A model generated the notes under the pieces. That model was not told the origin of the DNA. It searched no databases and worked only from the letters and a program-made list of their open reading frames with translations. DNA of 64,000 nucleotides from Siphonodentalium dalli. Lineage: Eukaryota; Mollusca; Scaphopoda; Gadilida; Siphonodentaliidae. Shown here one piece after another: positions 11,901 through 24,135 of the stretch. The position numbers and the translations under genes were made by a program. The DNA is taken from positions 83,738,324 through 83,802,323 of the forward strand of contig CP136061.1 of assembly GCA_032622095.1 (NCBI GenBank), read 5' to 3'. The stretch's first letter is position 1; the number at the start of each line of letters is the position of its first letter.

Positions 11901-14900
11901 ATGTGACAAATGTTTATATTCTCAAACGGCATTTAGCAAAGGAGTTGGATATATTCGCCCAATCTAAATTAGATACTATCATGTTAAGGTATATTGTGAC
12001 TATGTTTGACCAAACATAGTTTGCTTATAATCGAGAATATATCATAATGGACTCTTAGAAACCTAACATGAAATTGCCCAATATAATTTAAACGATGCTG
12101 CCCGTTTCCTGGGAAGGACGTCAAACCGGATATGTGCTGACTGTATCATTATAAGAGCATAACGAGTACTCGAACGCAAAAGAATCCCTGCAGTCATAAT
12201 ACAGACAGAAATCCAACTTAATGGCTATATTATTTCGTTTGGGGCAGATCTGCTTTATTCGTTGCCCATTCTTGACGAATTGTTGACCACGTTGATTTCG
12301 CCCGGCCACAAAAATTTTGAAAATTCAGGAAAAATATCACACCTTGACTTCATCGAAGTCGAAGTTGCATTGCTATCATACTGCCACCGGGAAATATAAT
12401 TGCTCAACTTAGATATACACAGGCATTACATGTTAGTGCAAACATAATTTCGTATCTAATTATGAAACAGTTGTGTCTAATAAGATACAATAAGGGGAGA
12501 TTGCATTGTTCAGTTTCTTGTTTTTGGCATATCTGTATTTCATCACCCGAAATTCGTTTGAATAGTTGAGACATTGTCACACTTCTCAAGACGTGAGTCA
12601 GCACATGTACCACTCTTGGTACTTCGTCCAATATATGGGCACATTGATGGTAGTCTATCTACAACCAACTCACCCCAGCAACTACAGTTGAATTACAAAC
12701 TCATCTCGCAAGCTAACAGAGCTCACCACAAAACTCTCCGACTGCATATCAGAGACTCCATATATAATGTTTGCTTCGGTTGTGGAATGGAGATTCCATA
12801 ATACAAATTTAATAAATAAATGTCAATACGGCCGCTGACCTCATAGCAGCTACATTGCATATGCACTTCGATGTAGTCTAACAGAACTGTGCACATAACC
12901 GAGTTAATGCTTGTCAGTTTATTTTAGAATATGTCAAAACATCAGTATCGGGCAAAAATAGCCTAAGGTTTGTCATTCTCCATGTCGAGTCAAGCAAGTG
13001 ACAATAACGGCTCCTCCCTCAACTTCTTCCTAGTTGTCAACGAAAAAATATATCGTGAAATCAAAATGCCTATGCCTAGTGCCTGGATATTTAGTGATGA
13101 AATACCTCATCGAAACACCAGAAGCTCATCTTTGGTCCATGCCATATGATGGTGCATCGAAGTAATGAATACAGTGACGGGTCATCAAGATCATTTAATG
13201 GAACGTTTATTAAGATTTCTTGCAAAACGTCCACATGGGAACATTCATTGGCATTATACATCAACTGTTAGTTCACAGAAAGTAAAGATCGTCGAGTCAC
13301 AGAAACCCCGCAATCTCGAACGAAATCCTTTAATTGTCCATCGAACAAATGTAGTTTATAGAATTTGCTGGCAAACCGTACAACCATAATAGTCGGATCC
13401 ACACGTAGGCCAATAACATGCTTGAAATATAGATACTGCGCAAAAGTTGGAAGTAATAGATAACAATGTTATGCTTGAATTGAGAGCATATTGTGGATTG
13501 TTAGCTATTTGAAGAGTCCATAACTGAAATATACTTCAACTATTGCTCAGGAAGATATAAGATTACAACGTTTAACGACCTGAGTTTTCTGCAGACCTAA
13601 TTTCATTGTAGTGGGATATCAAATGTTCCTGTATAAAACATCTGGAAAGAATACTACAAATTTTCCACCCAATAATAATACATGTACCTCAACATGTCGG
13701 TGAGTTGAATTGCCTCTACAGCCAAGTCGATCTGTGCATTGGTGCGAGAAATTATTATCAATTTTATCTGGAACATTGCCGATAGCCGATACAATTACAG
13801 AAATGCAGGCATTTAAAGAAAATTTGGTGTGAATATGTTTCTTGTATGACATTTTGATGAGACCGCATAACGCAAGCATGAAAGAACTTCGATAACAAAT
13901 GTGACAAATATGACATAAGTGCATAAGTTCTGCACAGGAAGATAGGGATCATACACGTAACGAACTTGCAGTATATGCGATGTCCAGAAAACTATCTCTG
14001 TGGAACTCAAATACACATGTATACCAATTGAACTCATTATATGAGGCTATCTTCCTATCCTAGCTCGATCAAAATCAGCCACGCTTTCGCAAATCTTGGG
14101 TGTGGAGTCAGTGAGTTGACCTATGAGCTGCCCAGAGCTCCACTGCAGTTTCTGTTTTGGTACGAACATGAACATAAATTATCTCTGGTAGCTATATATC
14201 GCATGTAATAAGTAGAGGTCTGGTAGAAATCCGCCAATGCGATTCTTCTTCGCAGAAGACACATATATCTCACATCTGAACGCTCTCGTTTGGTAGTCTG
14301 TGACAAAGCAATTACTGTCATATACTCCCCTGATGCACACACAATATGAACTAGATGTTATTCAAGGACAATCAATTGTAAATTGTCTCAGTTTCACAAA
14401 AGAATACCCTGTGTTTTCGTACATGTATATTAATAAGAACGAATCACACAAATATTAGCTCCTATTCTTATATTTGGACTTAGTATACACTAATTATTAA
14501 GCTTGTTAACATGGAAGATGTCTGTAATGTCAACGCATTATATGCCGCTACTGTTTTTGGGTACTGCATTGTGTGATGTCCATTCAATTAATTTCCGTGA
14601 GCAGCTGCATTTCGGTAGAATTGACTTAGTATGATGGCATTACATGAGCAATAGGAGTCAAGTGAAAACTTCTTAGCCAAACCCCACAAGAGGGGCGATA
14701 TCAAGGGAAGTAATTAAAGTATTGCTCAATACCGACAGCCTTATTGTTGAGGTAGGGGTTTTTCTCCAGTCGAGTCACCCAATCAGGACATTTCCGATGT
14801 GCATTTAATGATGGGTGTAATCAGCATATATTCAGATTTGGATATTTTCAAATAGGTCAACATCAGATGAATTTATCTACTTTTCATGGTTTCTGTTTCC
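11900..14900. other. Interior of the 5.84-kb element, no gene recognised
   Basis: The longest frames are 101 codons (13619-13924, minus) and 74-75 codons elsewhere. None contains a DDE motif, zinc finger or other recognisable domain. If a transposase was present it is deleted or decayed. Confidence 0.5.
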
Positions 14901-16170
14901 ATTCTCATGAAATCTCGAATATAAGCAGCTACTGTTCGCAAAATATTCATATTGTATCAGATTGTATCAGCATTCCTGGCACTTTTGTCAACAGGGGGAC
15001 AAATGTGTTTACCAGTAGGCACTGAAACCCACATTAGGAGCGTTATCAATGAAAACTAGCAAATTTGGATAATTTCTCCATTTTGGTGACCATCTGAGTC
15101 ACCATCCTGAATATAGATTCATATGGATAATAATATGTTAATCTAACATATCATGGTTGTCGAATGATTAGATATTATAATTTATTCAAAATAAGGTTGC
15201 TAGTAGCCACCGATTTCAAACCGCTGTGAATAATTTAAGAGGTGAGTGTGAAAAATCATCAATTATTAGAATTTTGGTCGCCGTTTTGGGAGCCATCTTG
15301 GATTTTGAGGTCCAAATTGCAACGCCAAGAGGATGTGTGATCCAATGGTATTATTGGTCGCGAAACATAATCATTTCACTATCTAAATTTTCCTCCCAGA
15401 CTCAATGCCAACTCTGAAATTATTCATGGTTGCCATTTTGATGATTTCATCTCATTTTCGTCGTTTCATTCTCTCGAATTCTTGAGTATAAACAGCCATT
15501 GTTCACAAACTATTCATATTGTTTCATATCTCCATGTTATTACGCCAACACGGAGCAAATATATTCACCTATATTCACTAAATCGCATATTAGGAGTGAT
15601 ATCAAAGAAAATTTGTCAAATTTTAGTGATATATCAATTTTGGCAACCATTTTGGTCGCCATCTTGAATACAGATGCACTATTTTGGTTGTAATTATATG
15701 GCAATCTATATGTTTAAACCTGTTGCAAATGTGTGTCATCAAATTCAGCTATTTTCTGGCTAACACTTGGCTTGAATTACAAAATCGATATTTGGTAAAA
15801 TTTCATAGCATATTTATGAATTCACATTTTGACGACATTTTGTAGGAATAAGACCCAAAGTATGATATATTATCATGCTCAAATGGTTAGGTATTCAAAT
15901 GTATATAAAATTAAGTTGCTATTAGCCACCGATTTCAAACAACCGTGAATGTTTTAAGAGACATGTGTGAAATTTCATCATTTTCCCGAACTTCGGTCGC
16001 CATTTTGGCGGCCATCTTGGTTAAATGTGGTCATTTTTTCTGTCAAAGTGAAGCCTGTTATCATAGTATCACAACAGTAGAGAAACATTATATTTCCTAC
16101 CATAAATTCACTACTAGCTATTAATCTAACTGATTCAGTGCCTACTCTGAAATGTTGGATGGCGGCCATC
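14900..16170 (-). repeat. ~360-bp tandem units in right TIR
   Basis: Inverse boxes GGTCGCC..TTTGG.GGCCATCTT occur at 15293, 15659 and 16012, with a weaker one near 15110. Spacing mirrors the left arm. Confidence 0.7.
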
Positions 16171-16339
16171 TTGATGACGTCATAAATCCACCCAGTCGCG
16201 ACCCCCAGGTGTCTAACATTTGTTTTCTGGTGCCCCAGATATCAAGCAACATCATGAGCATAGTGGCTGTATTTCTTCACAAAATGCACACGGGAGCCAA
16301 AAAATGGACATAAGAGCCTCTACTATAACGGCATTATGT

Positions 16340-16610
16340 TTACCCCAATATAATAATAGACATTTAGTAGGACCCACTAACAGGACAACTTTACCATGGC
16401 TGTAATTATAGCAGCACAGTAAGTGGTTTTCTCTGACCCACTGCTGTAGTTGTAGCAGCGTAGTAAGTGGTTTTCTGTGACCCACCAACATGACAACTTT
16501 ACCATGGATGTAGTTGTAGCAGCGTAGTAAGTGGTTTTCTGGGAGCCACTAACAGGACCACTTTACCATGGCTGCAGTTGTAGCGGCACAGTAAGTGGTT
16601 TGCTACAATG
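16340..16610. repeat. ~63-bp minisatellite
   Basis: About 3.5 copies of a unit containing AGTAAGTGGTTTTCT and ACTTTACCATGG are visible. A single unit recurs at 17290-17360. It lies directly at the right end of the 5.84-kb element. Confidence 0.75.
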
Positions 16611-16808
16611 ATTTAACTTACCGGTCCTATCGAACGGAATGCAGCGGTACCCCGTAACACTGATGTAGCTCGGAGAACATATTGATTTCTCACCACAAAT
16701 GTTGAGTGACTACATTCGAAAATTTAGAGTTAATAAAAATAATGATTACGATTATCGGATGTCGTTGAATATGATAACAGGATTCAGAAGTGGAATGAGC
16801 CTTTATAA
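16600..16808 (+). repeat. Dispersed repeat, copies shared with 4.3 and 17.3 kb
   Basis: 16603-16700 (ATGATTTAACTTACCGGTCC to TTTCTCACCACA) is repeated at 17358-17455. The following 16697-16808 matches 4335-4455. This is a mosaic of dispersed repeats without coding content. Confidence 0.7.
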
Positions 16809-17239
16809 GCTGGCGTAAAATGTTGCAATTTTTATCTGGAGACTGTTCAATATTATTGCGATTTGGCTGTGCACTGGGATGCGGGTCCCAAAGTTTCCTT
16901 CAAAACCTGCCAAAACAGGAAAAATGTAGATTTTGGATTCAATTTCAACTATAATAGTTAAATATAGAAACATAATTAGTAGTTGAATTCAGGATGTTCC
17001 TGATCTGATGGTGATTGTATGTTTTCATTGCCTGGTAAGCTGATAATTGGCTCAGGACATTAAGACTTACTGGGTGTCAAATCGGAACGGACATCTTTAA
17101 CGTAAGCCAGGATTTGAGCTAAAATATTATAACAGTTCTGAAAGTTAGAAACGATTTCTTTGGCTCACGAAATGGTAGAAAATTCAGGGGAATTCGATAT
17201 GCAGCGAAAATGAGAAATTATAGAAAAAATTATAATGCT

Positions 17240-17455
17240 GCGTTTTCTTAACGGCATTGTGTTTTCCTTAATATAATTATTGACATTCAGCAGGACCCAC
17301 AAACAGAACCACTTTACCATTGCTGTAGTTATAGCAGCACAGTAAGTGGTTTGCTACAATGATTTAACTTACCGGTCCTATCGAATGGAAAGCAGCGATA
17401 TCCCGTACCACTGATGTAGCTCGGAGAACATATTGATTTCTCACCACAGGGATAG
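17240..17455 (+). repeat. Paralogous flank of the 5.84-kb insertion
   Basis: CGTTTTCTTAACGGCATT at 17241 corresponds to the sequence split by the 5.84-kb element (left flank ACGTTTTCTTAA, right flank TAACGGCATT). The similarity continues to the right (GACATT.AG.AGGACCCAC) through the 16.3-kb minisatellite unit. It is therefore a probable uninterrupted paralogue of the target. Confidence 0.6.
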
Positions 17456-17648
17456 CTGATGCATGGGTGTGAGGGTTCCTAAAAGGAAAATTATGTATGT
17501 CACTATTGTCGGATCCTGAAACCAATACTGTGGTTGTATGCAACTACTATAGATACATGTTCCTGGTTTATACAGAAACTATGCGATCGTTTACCACATT
17601 GCAGCCACACAGGGCGTGGTTAGAGGTGGGTCCGTCTTGACATTTTAA

Positions 17649-18041
17649 CCCTTTACCCAACAAACCGGCCAAAACCGTACAAATAAAGCTGCAACAGCCT
17701 AAAATATCTTCGGTCTGTCTCAAGAGAACCATACAAATATGGATATCATTGGAACCGGCTCCTTGACCACATTGTGATAGTTACAGTTATGCCCTGTGCC
17801 AATGCATTCTCTTATATATGCGAGTCGACCATAGGTCGCCTCGCATATATAAGAGAATGCATTGGCCTAAAAAAAAATCTTTTTTTAACACTTTTTACCA
17901 TTTTTTCTTACATTCTTTAACAATTTTATAATTTTTAATGTGTTAAGCCAATGCATTCTCTTATATATGCGAGGCGACCTATGGTCGACTCGCATATATA
18001 AGAGAATGCATTGGCACAGGGCCCTTCTGTTGGGTAAAGGG
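17649..18041 (+). mobile_element. piggyBac-like MITE, copy C
   Basis: 393 bp, same orientation as the copy at 9620, with CCCTTTACCCAACA ends and TTAA at 17645-17648 and 18042-18045. Both palindromic modules are intact (17790-17868 and 17946-18022). The inner ACCGGCC duplication is mutated to ACCGTAC. Confidence 0.9.
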
Positions 18042-18287
18042 TTAACTGACCCCCACCCGCAACAAAACAAACTCCCAGGTTCGCAGAAAGTTCACAACCC
18101 AATCGATTGAAGGGATAAATAGTCCCCAGTTCAGGTGTTGTGCTTTCACGTATGACATGCAATGTACTCGCTTTTGTTGGGAATTTGTCATACTGCATTA
18201 GTCGTCTTCAAATAGAAGTTTGCAATATTAATTTGTGCGCAATTCCAAAATTGAAGAAAAAATCATTCTAACGGAAAGCACACATAC

Positions 18288-18596
18288 CAGGTCTGTTTTT
18301 TCGGCATATTCCAATGCACTTTCGGTTGTAAAGTTGCTTCCTCCCATTCCCAGGAAATGGCAGATATCCTTGGTCGTATTGTAGGCAACTTGTTGGCATC
18401 CCAGTGTGTAAACACACGCTCTCTGACATCGCATCATGTTCAGACTCTTCATGGTATAGATGATGGTCAGTGATGGGTCTGGCACTACGTTCAAATCAGA
18501 TGACTGGCATTGTTCGGCGATCGCATGCACGCAGAGTGCAGCACACACCACTCCAAGACACAACATGACATGGCTCCGAGTCATCTCCCAATGCAC
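18288..18596 (-). CDS. First exon of a secreted PAN-domain protein (partial)
   Basis: A 103-codon exon starting with ATG. A second Met at residue 5 is an equally good start. Residues about 9-27 (HVMLCLGVVCAALCVHAIA) form a signal peptide. A PAN/apple-like segment follows, with cysteines at 30, 57, 61, 67 and 79 in the spacing C-x3-C-x5-C-x11-C and YN after the third of these. The exon ends in a phase-0 donor CTG|GTATGT, and the frame beyond it runs into a stop. PAN modules bind proteins or sugars outside the cell, and in molluscs they often precede a C-type lectin domain. The rest of the gene should lie at lower coordinates but no further exon was recognised, so it may be truncated or have divergent exons. 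The family call rests on the cysteine pattern. Confidence 0.7.
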
Positions 18597-18719
18597 TGTT
18601 GTCTATACCCCACAGCGATGTGGTCTGTTGTCCTAACAGCAAACCTGTTACACGTGTATAGCTGCAAGTACGAATGTAGCCGGGGGGTCTACCTGAAAGT
18701 GGAGTAACACTAATATAGT

Positions 18720-18950
18720 TGGCTTGTTATTGTTCCTTGGGGTCCACAGTACACAAATTAGACATTAAGTTTTCATGACAGTTTTAAAAAAAAATTGACA
18801 CCTTTTTTAATGTGACAATTAAACAAAGTGTAATATAGACATATATGTTGCCTCTTGTTTTTATATATGACTTCAAATTCATTTATTATACAATAACTAT
18901 TTTACGTTTAGTATAGTATCACAACTTTTGTACCCTGTTGTTACGTCGGG
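18720..18950. other. Upstream region of the PAN exon, nothing else seen
   Basis: AT-rich sequence. A promoter for the minus-strand exon must lie at 18597 or above, but no reliable TATA or initiator was picked out. Confidence 0.3.
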
Positions 18951-19345
18951 TACATTGGTTACATTTTATGAACACACATCTAGAAACTTAGCAAATATAT
19001 TTCCTGAACTACTTTCAGGACCATGGGTGCACGGGGTACATATGCTTACTTCTGGTTACTTTACCTATTAGTTAATGTTACATTTGTTAATTTTTTCTTC
19101 TTAGAAATCTCAAAGTACACTGTTACGTTGGTCACAAATTAGAAAACTTATTTCCTGAACTACTTTCAGGACCATGGGTGCACGGGGTACAAATGGTTAC
19201 TTCTGGTTACTTTAATGCTACATTTGTTACTTATATATTTTTTCTTAGAAATCTCAAAGTACCCTGTTACATTGGTTACACATTAGAAAACATATTTCCT
19301 GAACTACTTTCAAGCCCATTGGAACATAGGGTACAAATGGTACAC
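18950..19345. repeat. ~147-bp tandem repeat, 2.7 copies
   Basis: TTCCTGAACTACTTTCAGGA (itself a short palindrome) recurs at 19001 and 19152, and in diverged form at 19295. It is followed each time by a GGGTACAWATGGTTAC-like phrase. Confidence 0.8.
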
Positions 19346-19399
19346 GTAAATGTTATTACACAAGTTCTTCCTTCAATTTTAGTGTTTTAAATTCTACCA

Positions 19400-20640
19400 T
19401 GGTACCACCTAATTGTTGAAAAATAATATTTAAACTTCTCCATCATTATCTTCGAGTTTATTGGGATTTATTATCAAAACGAACGCTAACATTACCAATC
19501 AACATATCCTGGTGCAAATAGGTTCATATTGGACTTACATATTCACTTATGTTCATATTTGACTTATTTGTTTCTGAAATGTTACCAAATATCAGGGAAT
19601 GATTGCAACAATGCGATTGTGCTGTAAAATATATTATAAAGAGCATAAGTGTGTAAGCTGATATATCGATTTTGGTTCATATAGAATGTAAAATAATAAT
19701 GCCGATATAGGCTTATTTGTATTTTTGAAATAAGTTCAACGAGAGCTTATTGTCAGGAGAACAGGCTGTGTCAATACCACATGTGTGTTAAAGGGAGACA
19801 AGCAACCAGAGCGGGTAAACCTGAAGATCATAACAATTTGTAAAATCATCATTACCAAGAAGAACAGCGAAAAGTAGAATGACCTTGTTCGTGTTTGTAG
19901 CATTGACCAGGTATTGCATGTTAAGACATCATGTGAACATTACCGTTTAAGTGCCATTATTAACACACAGTTGACCAATCAAAAGGGTGTACGTTAACGG
20001 ATCAGAGCAATGACAAATATTCGGAAAAACAATGACTGTCAATTAAGACATTTGAATTGAATTGATTGTTGACAATATTCCTTGCGCTGTAATATTATAA
20101 TTTAACTTAACGATCAATGTAAATCTCTTCATTGGAGACTGGCGAGTAATAAATAATAAAATTAGAACAAAGTATATCCATTGTTCATGTTCTAAACACA
20201 ATATTGATAATGGTTTTACCAATCGTTTTGATTTCGTGGTCGGATTTTGATACAGAAACTGAAATCAAAGCCACGTAGCGGTTTGAACTCCAAAATACAC
20301 ATAATATTATTCGTTTTTTTATTTTTCCGATTTCGAAATAAGTCGAAAAATATATGAACTATCTTTCTACGAGCATTCTGTAACACAAAAAGACGGATTG
20401 AAAAATAAAACTATGAACACGACAAACACCAACCATATGCACGTATGGAATGGAAAAGATCGTTCCGTATTTCTCTATTCCTGATATGGTAGAAGAACGT
20501 TTGTTTCACTACTGTGCAAAATATTAAAAACCGCTGGAAAATGGCTGTGACCAAGGCACGTATTGTTCAGAACATAAATTGATATTAATATTTCGTGGAT
20601 TTGTCAACTTATCTTATACCTCCTTTCAAATTTCGTTGAC
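19400..20640. other. No recognisable gene
   Basis: AT-rich sequence with no exon, RNA gene or repeat end recognised. Confidence 0.35.
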
Positions 20641-20641
20641 A

Positions 20642-21285
20642 AACCTGAGTCAATGGGTACCGGATTACTAACCTGAGTCAATGGGTACCGGATTACTAAC
20701 CTGAGTCAATGGGTACCGGATTACTAACCTGAGTCAATGGGTACCGGATTACTAACCTGAGTCAATGGGTACCGGATTACTAACCTGAGTCAATGGGTAC
20801 CGGATTACTAACCTGAGTCAATGGGCACCGGATTACTAACCTGAGTCAATGGGCACCGGATTACTAACCTGAGTCAATGGGCACCGGATTACTAACCGGA
20901 GTCAATGGGCACCGGATTACTAACCCGAGCCAATGGGCACCGGATTACTAACCTGAGTCAATGGGCACCGGATTACTAACCTGAGTCAATGGGCACCGGA
21001 TTACTAACCTGAGTCAATGGGCATCGGATTACTAACCTGAGTCAATGGGTACCGGATTACTAACCTGAGTCAATGGGCACCGGATTACTAACCTGAGTCA
21101 ATGGGCACCGGATTACTAACCTGAGTCAATGGGCACCGGATTACTAACCTGAGTCAATGGGCACCGGATTACTAACCTGAGTCAATGGGTACCGGATTAC
21201 TAACCTGAGTCAATGGTTACCGGATTACTAACCTGAGTCAATGGGCACCGGATTACTAACCTGAGTCAATGGGCACCGGATTACT
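20642..21285. repeat. 28-bp minisatellite, 23 copies in exact register
   Basis: The unit is AACCTGAGTCAATGGGTACC followed by GGATTACT. 644 bases equal 23 units with no indel. Copies differ almost only at one base (GGGTACC versus GGGCACC). The first six carry T, the middle mostly C, with isolated T copies late, and a few carry private changes (CCGGAGTC, CCCGAGCC, GCATCGG, GGTTACC). Confidence 0.97.
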
Positions 21286-21289
21286 AAGT

Positions 21290-24130
21290 ACATAATTATC
21301 ATTATTCATTTGCTTTTGATCACAATCGAGATAGTCAAAAGCGTTAATGAGAGCGATCCAATACACCAAAAAAACCGTTATGCAGATGGAAATCTTGTGA
21401 TAACTTGTTCTAAAGTTACGCAATGGTTATAGTCAATTCTACACATTCATGCTATAACGACTAGTATTGTATTGTGTTTATTTCAGGCAAGATATGCTCA
21501 TATATAGTCACACATACAACATATAACTACAAATTAAATATAAAGAAGTTGATTCCAAGGATTGAATAAATTAGAACGATAGATCAGATCTGAGTTACAG
21601 ATAGCATTCAAAATAATGTTTAAAGATTTATAAATTATCACACTAAATCCAAACACACCCTTTCGAATCAACACTGTCGGAGAGCACATTATGTCACCTA
21701 CAAACATCCCACTCGCACTGCATGCTTTCTCATAACCCATAAATGTTCTCTGTAACTGCACTTGGTATAGTTAATCCATAGATGTTGACAATATAATGGA
21801 GATACGAACATTTGAAATAAATACATTTTCACATTATATATATGCTGTAAATTATATTTAGCCACATCAATCAACTTAGACAAATGCCGATCCTTGGGAT
21901 ATATCAAACTGTACAGACACAAACATGTTAAACTGTGATTGTTATTGTCAAATGACATGTTACCTAGATAATTATTGTATATAATGTATGCACTGGACTG
22001 TAGATACAACCGAGGCTTGACAAGGTCTGAGACAGTATATGCATTTAAGTAGCAAAAGTATTGCAGAAATGTCATATTGTTTTGTGGAAAAAATTAAATA
22101 TTATTAAAAAATTGTAACGAAAATATTTATAATTGAATTCCGTATTTAAATGTACATGTGCTGTTCCGTTTTCGAAAATCTTCCGAAAGGATATTTATCG
22201 CTTAAGAAATCGGTTCTAACTAACAATGTTGCAAAGAAATGTTCTTTTTGTCTTAGTAAAACATTCTAGTTTCGCCTAATTAGTCTTACCTCTTCGTGTG
22301 TGATCTCATGTTTACGTTAACGTTTGGTGATCGACCTCTTTCAACATAAAAGAGGAAATAACTTATGTGGAAAAATTCTGTATGTAGGTGTGTTGGAACT
22401 AAATCAATAATTTTTGTCTCTTGAACCAAGACGAAATATATTGGGTACTCACCCCTGGTCAAGCGGTCCTGCTATTGATATGATGCTGTTAGGGCAAACT
22501 GATGCTGTTAACAAACAGTAGCGTTATATCTTTTTAATTTGGCTTTTTTGTGGTGTTCCGATAATGCCATTATGTATCAAACATTCAAAAACATATTTAC
22601 TGCGAAATATTTATTATACTGGTTGCATTAGTTGTTGAAAATCGACTATAATCAAGATGGTTATTTTCATCGTTTTAGAACAACCACCGAATGCATTATT
22701 ATATTTTTCAAAACTATATGTTCTTGAATGTTTCATACACACACGGTGTTTTCTCAAATCGCTCGGATTAGCCTAACGCCGCGAAAATTACAACTATAGA
22801 AAAAATAACGGTACCTTTTCGTTACGATATCAGTTTGCCCTCAAATAGAGGAATTTTGTTGGCAGTCCTGAAACACACACACACCATAACAGAGTACATG
22901 AATATAATGCGTGGTAACTTTAAAATAAAACGCTCGTAACTAAAATGAAACAATTACCCACTAAAGTTTAACATGTCTTGTTGCTGCATATGCTATATTG
23001 GCTGGGAAAGTATTTCTTCAGGTTAAGTTTAATTACGGTTCTTTATTCCCACGGTTCTTTATTCCCATGCTCCAGTAATAACCAACGTCGAAGCAGTTAT
23101 AAAATATGAGATAGGTCTTACACGTTTTTTGCATGTAATTCGCTCGTTTAAAAATGCCCCATCAGTCAGTTTTCCTATAGCCAAATAACAAATAAAATTT
23201 AAAAAACTAACCACAATCAAAACTAATCGTAAGACATGCAACAGGAACATCCAACATAATGCAAATAGCAAAACTATGTTGCTTCCTATTGCGTTTTCAA
23301 CAATGCAGGTATGTAATCTTCTAACTTATTTCGGAAGAGCTGTGGTCAATAACATATACATGTAGTCCAGACGCAAAGTCTGAAGAGAGCTCTAACCGAG
23401 CTCTACCGGCCTGGTAGAAAATATTCGTGATTGCCTAGTTATCTCCCATTCTGTCTATTGTGGCGTCAGGGTGGATATATGCTCCATAGTGTTTCAGTTT
23501 TGGGGGAAATCGACTTTTATCACATGCAGGTTAAAAAATGGGCATAATTTTAGATGGTATGAGGGTTAGTAAAACGTAACTTTTATTGAAATAGCGAACT
23601 ACTGTATGGAATTTGAACACATTTTGCGTGGGAATATTATTTCTGTAAATGAACATATAATAAATAATAAGAAAGCTAATCAGATGTCTGAGTTATAGGA
23701 AATTAGAGTCACAACATTTGTTGAAATCGCAAAATAAACGTTTTTGTTTTAGTCAAAAGTTAGTTTTGATCACTGCTGGAAATACACTATGCAATCAAAA
23801 AAGCTGAAAATATGATTAAGTCTTAAAATGTTTGTTACCCGAAACAATTGTAAGTACAATTGTCAAAGAATACACATTATTAGTATTATTAACTGGAGCC
23901 AATTAAGCAAGTATACATGGATGTTAACTCTGATCCTGCTATAATATGCTTCTAAGTGGAAAATCTTATTTCTAATTCTATGTTTGGAAGTTTTTATGAT
24001 ATCAGGACACAACACGTGTTCTATCCGAGCATACTCAGCGCTGTTTGGACGTGGCATAACTATATAGCATTACAATTATGCTCAAGTATATGTCACGTTG
24101 AACAAATATGAGGAACGTAGAGCATACTAT
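21290..24130. other. No recognisable gene
   Basis: AT-rich sequence. The longest frame is 125 codons on the minus strand at 21698-22075 and has no recognisable domain or splice context. A short 16-base direct repeat (CGGTTCTTTATTCCCA) at about 23036-23068 matches, inverted, the unit of the array at 31.76 kb. Confidence 0.35.
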
Positions 24131-24135
24131 ATACA

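Larger units (their letters stand above)
10486..16325. mobile_element. 5.84-kb element with long tandem-built TIRs
   Basis: Tips TAGTAGAGGCTCTTA (10486) and TAAGAGCCTCTACTA (ending 16325) are inverted and flanked by TAA on both sides (10483-10485, 16326-16328). The arms mirror each other: the motif AAGATGGC.GCC lies at 10629, 10783, 11136, 11500 and 11859, and its inverse at 16166, 16012, 15659 and 15293, with matching spacings of 154, 353 and 364-366. GTCGCGACTGGGTGGATTTA near 10599 is inverted at about 16175. A 3-bp TWA duplication is known for PIF/Harbinger elements, but no transposase was recognised in the 3-kb interior, so superfamily and autonomy are open. Confidence 0.8.

Noticed and set aside
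17885-18198. Short minus-strand frames reading through the MITE at 17.6-18.0 kb
   Set aside because: The same peptide (PLPNRRALCQCILLYMRVD) appears at 9.9 kb because it is MITE sequence.
20642-21285. CRISPR-like regular repeats
   Set aside because: Units are contiguous with no unique spacers, and the genome is eukaryotic. It is a minisatellite.
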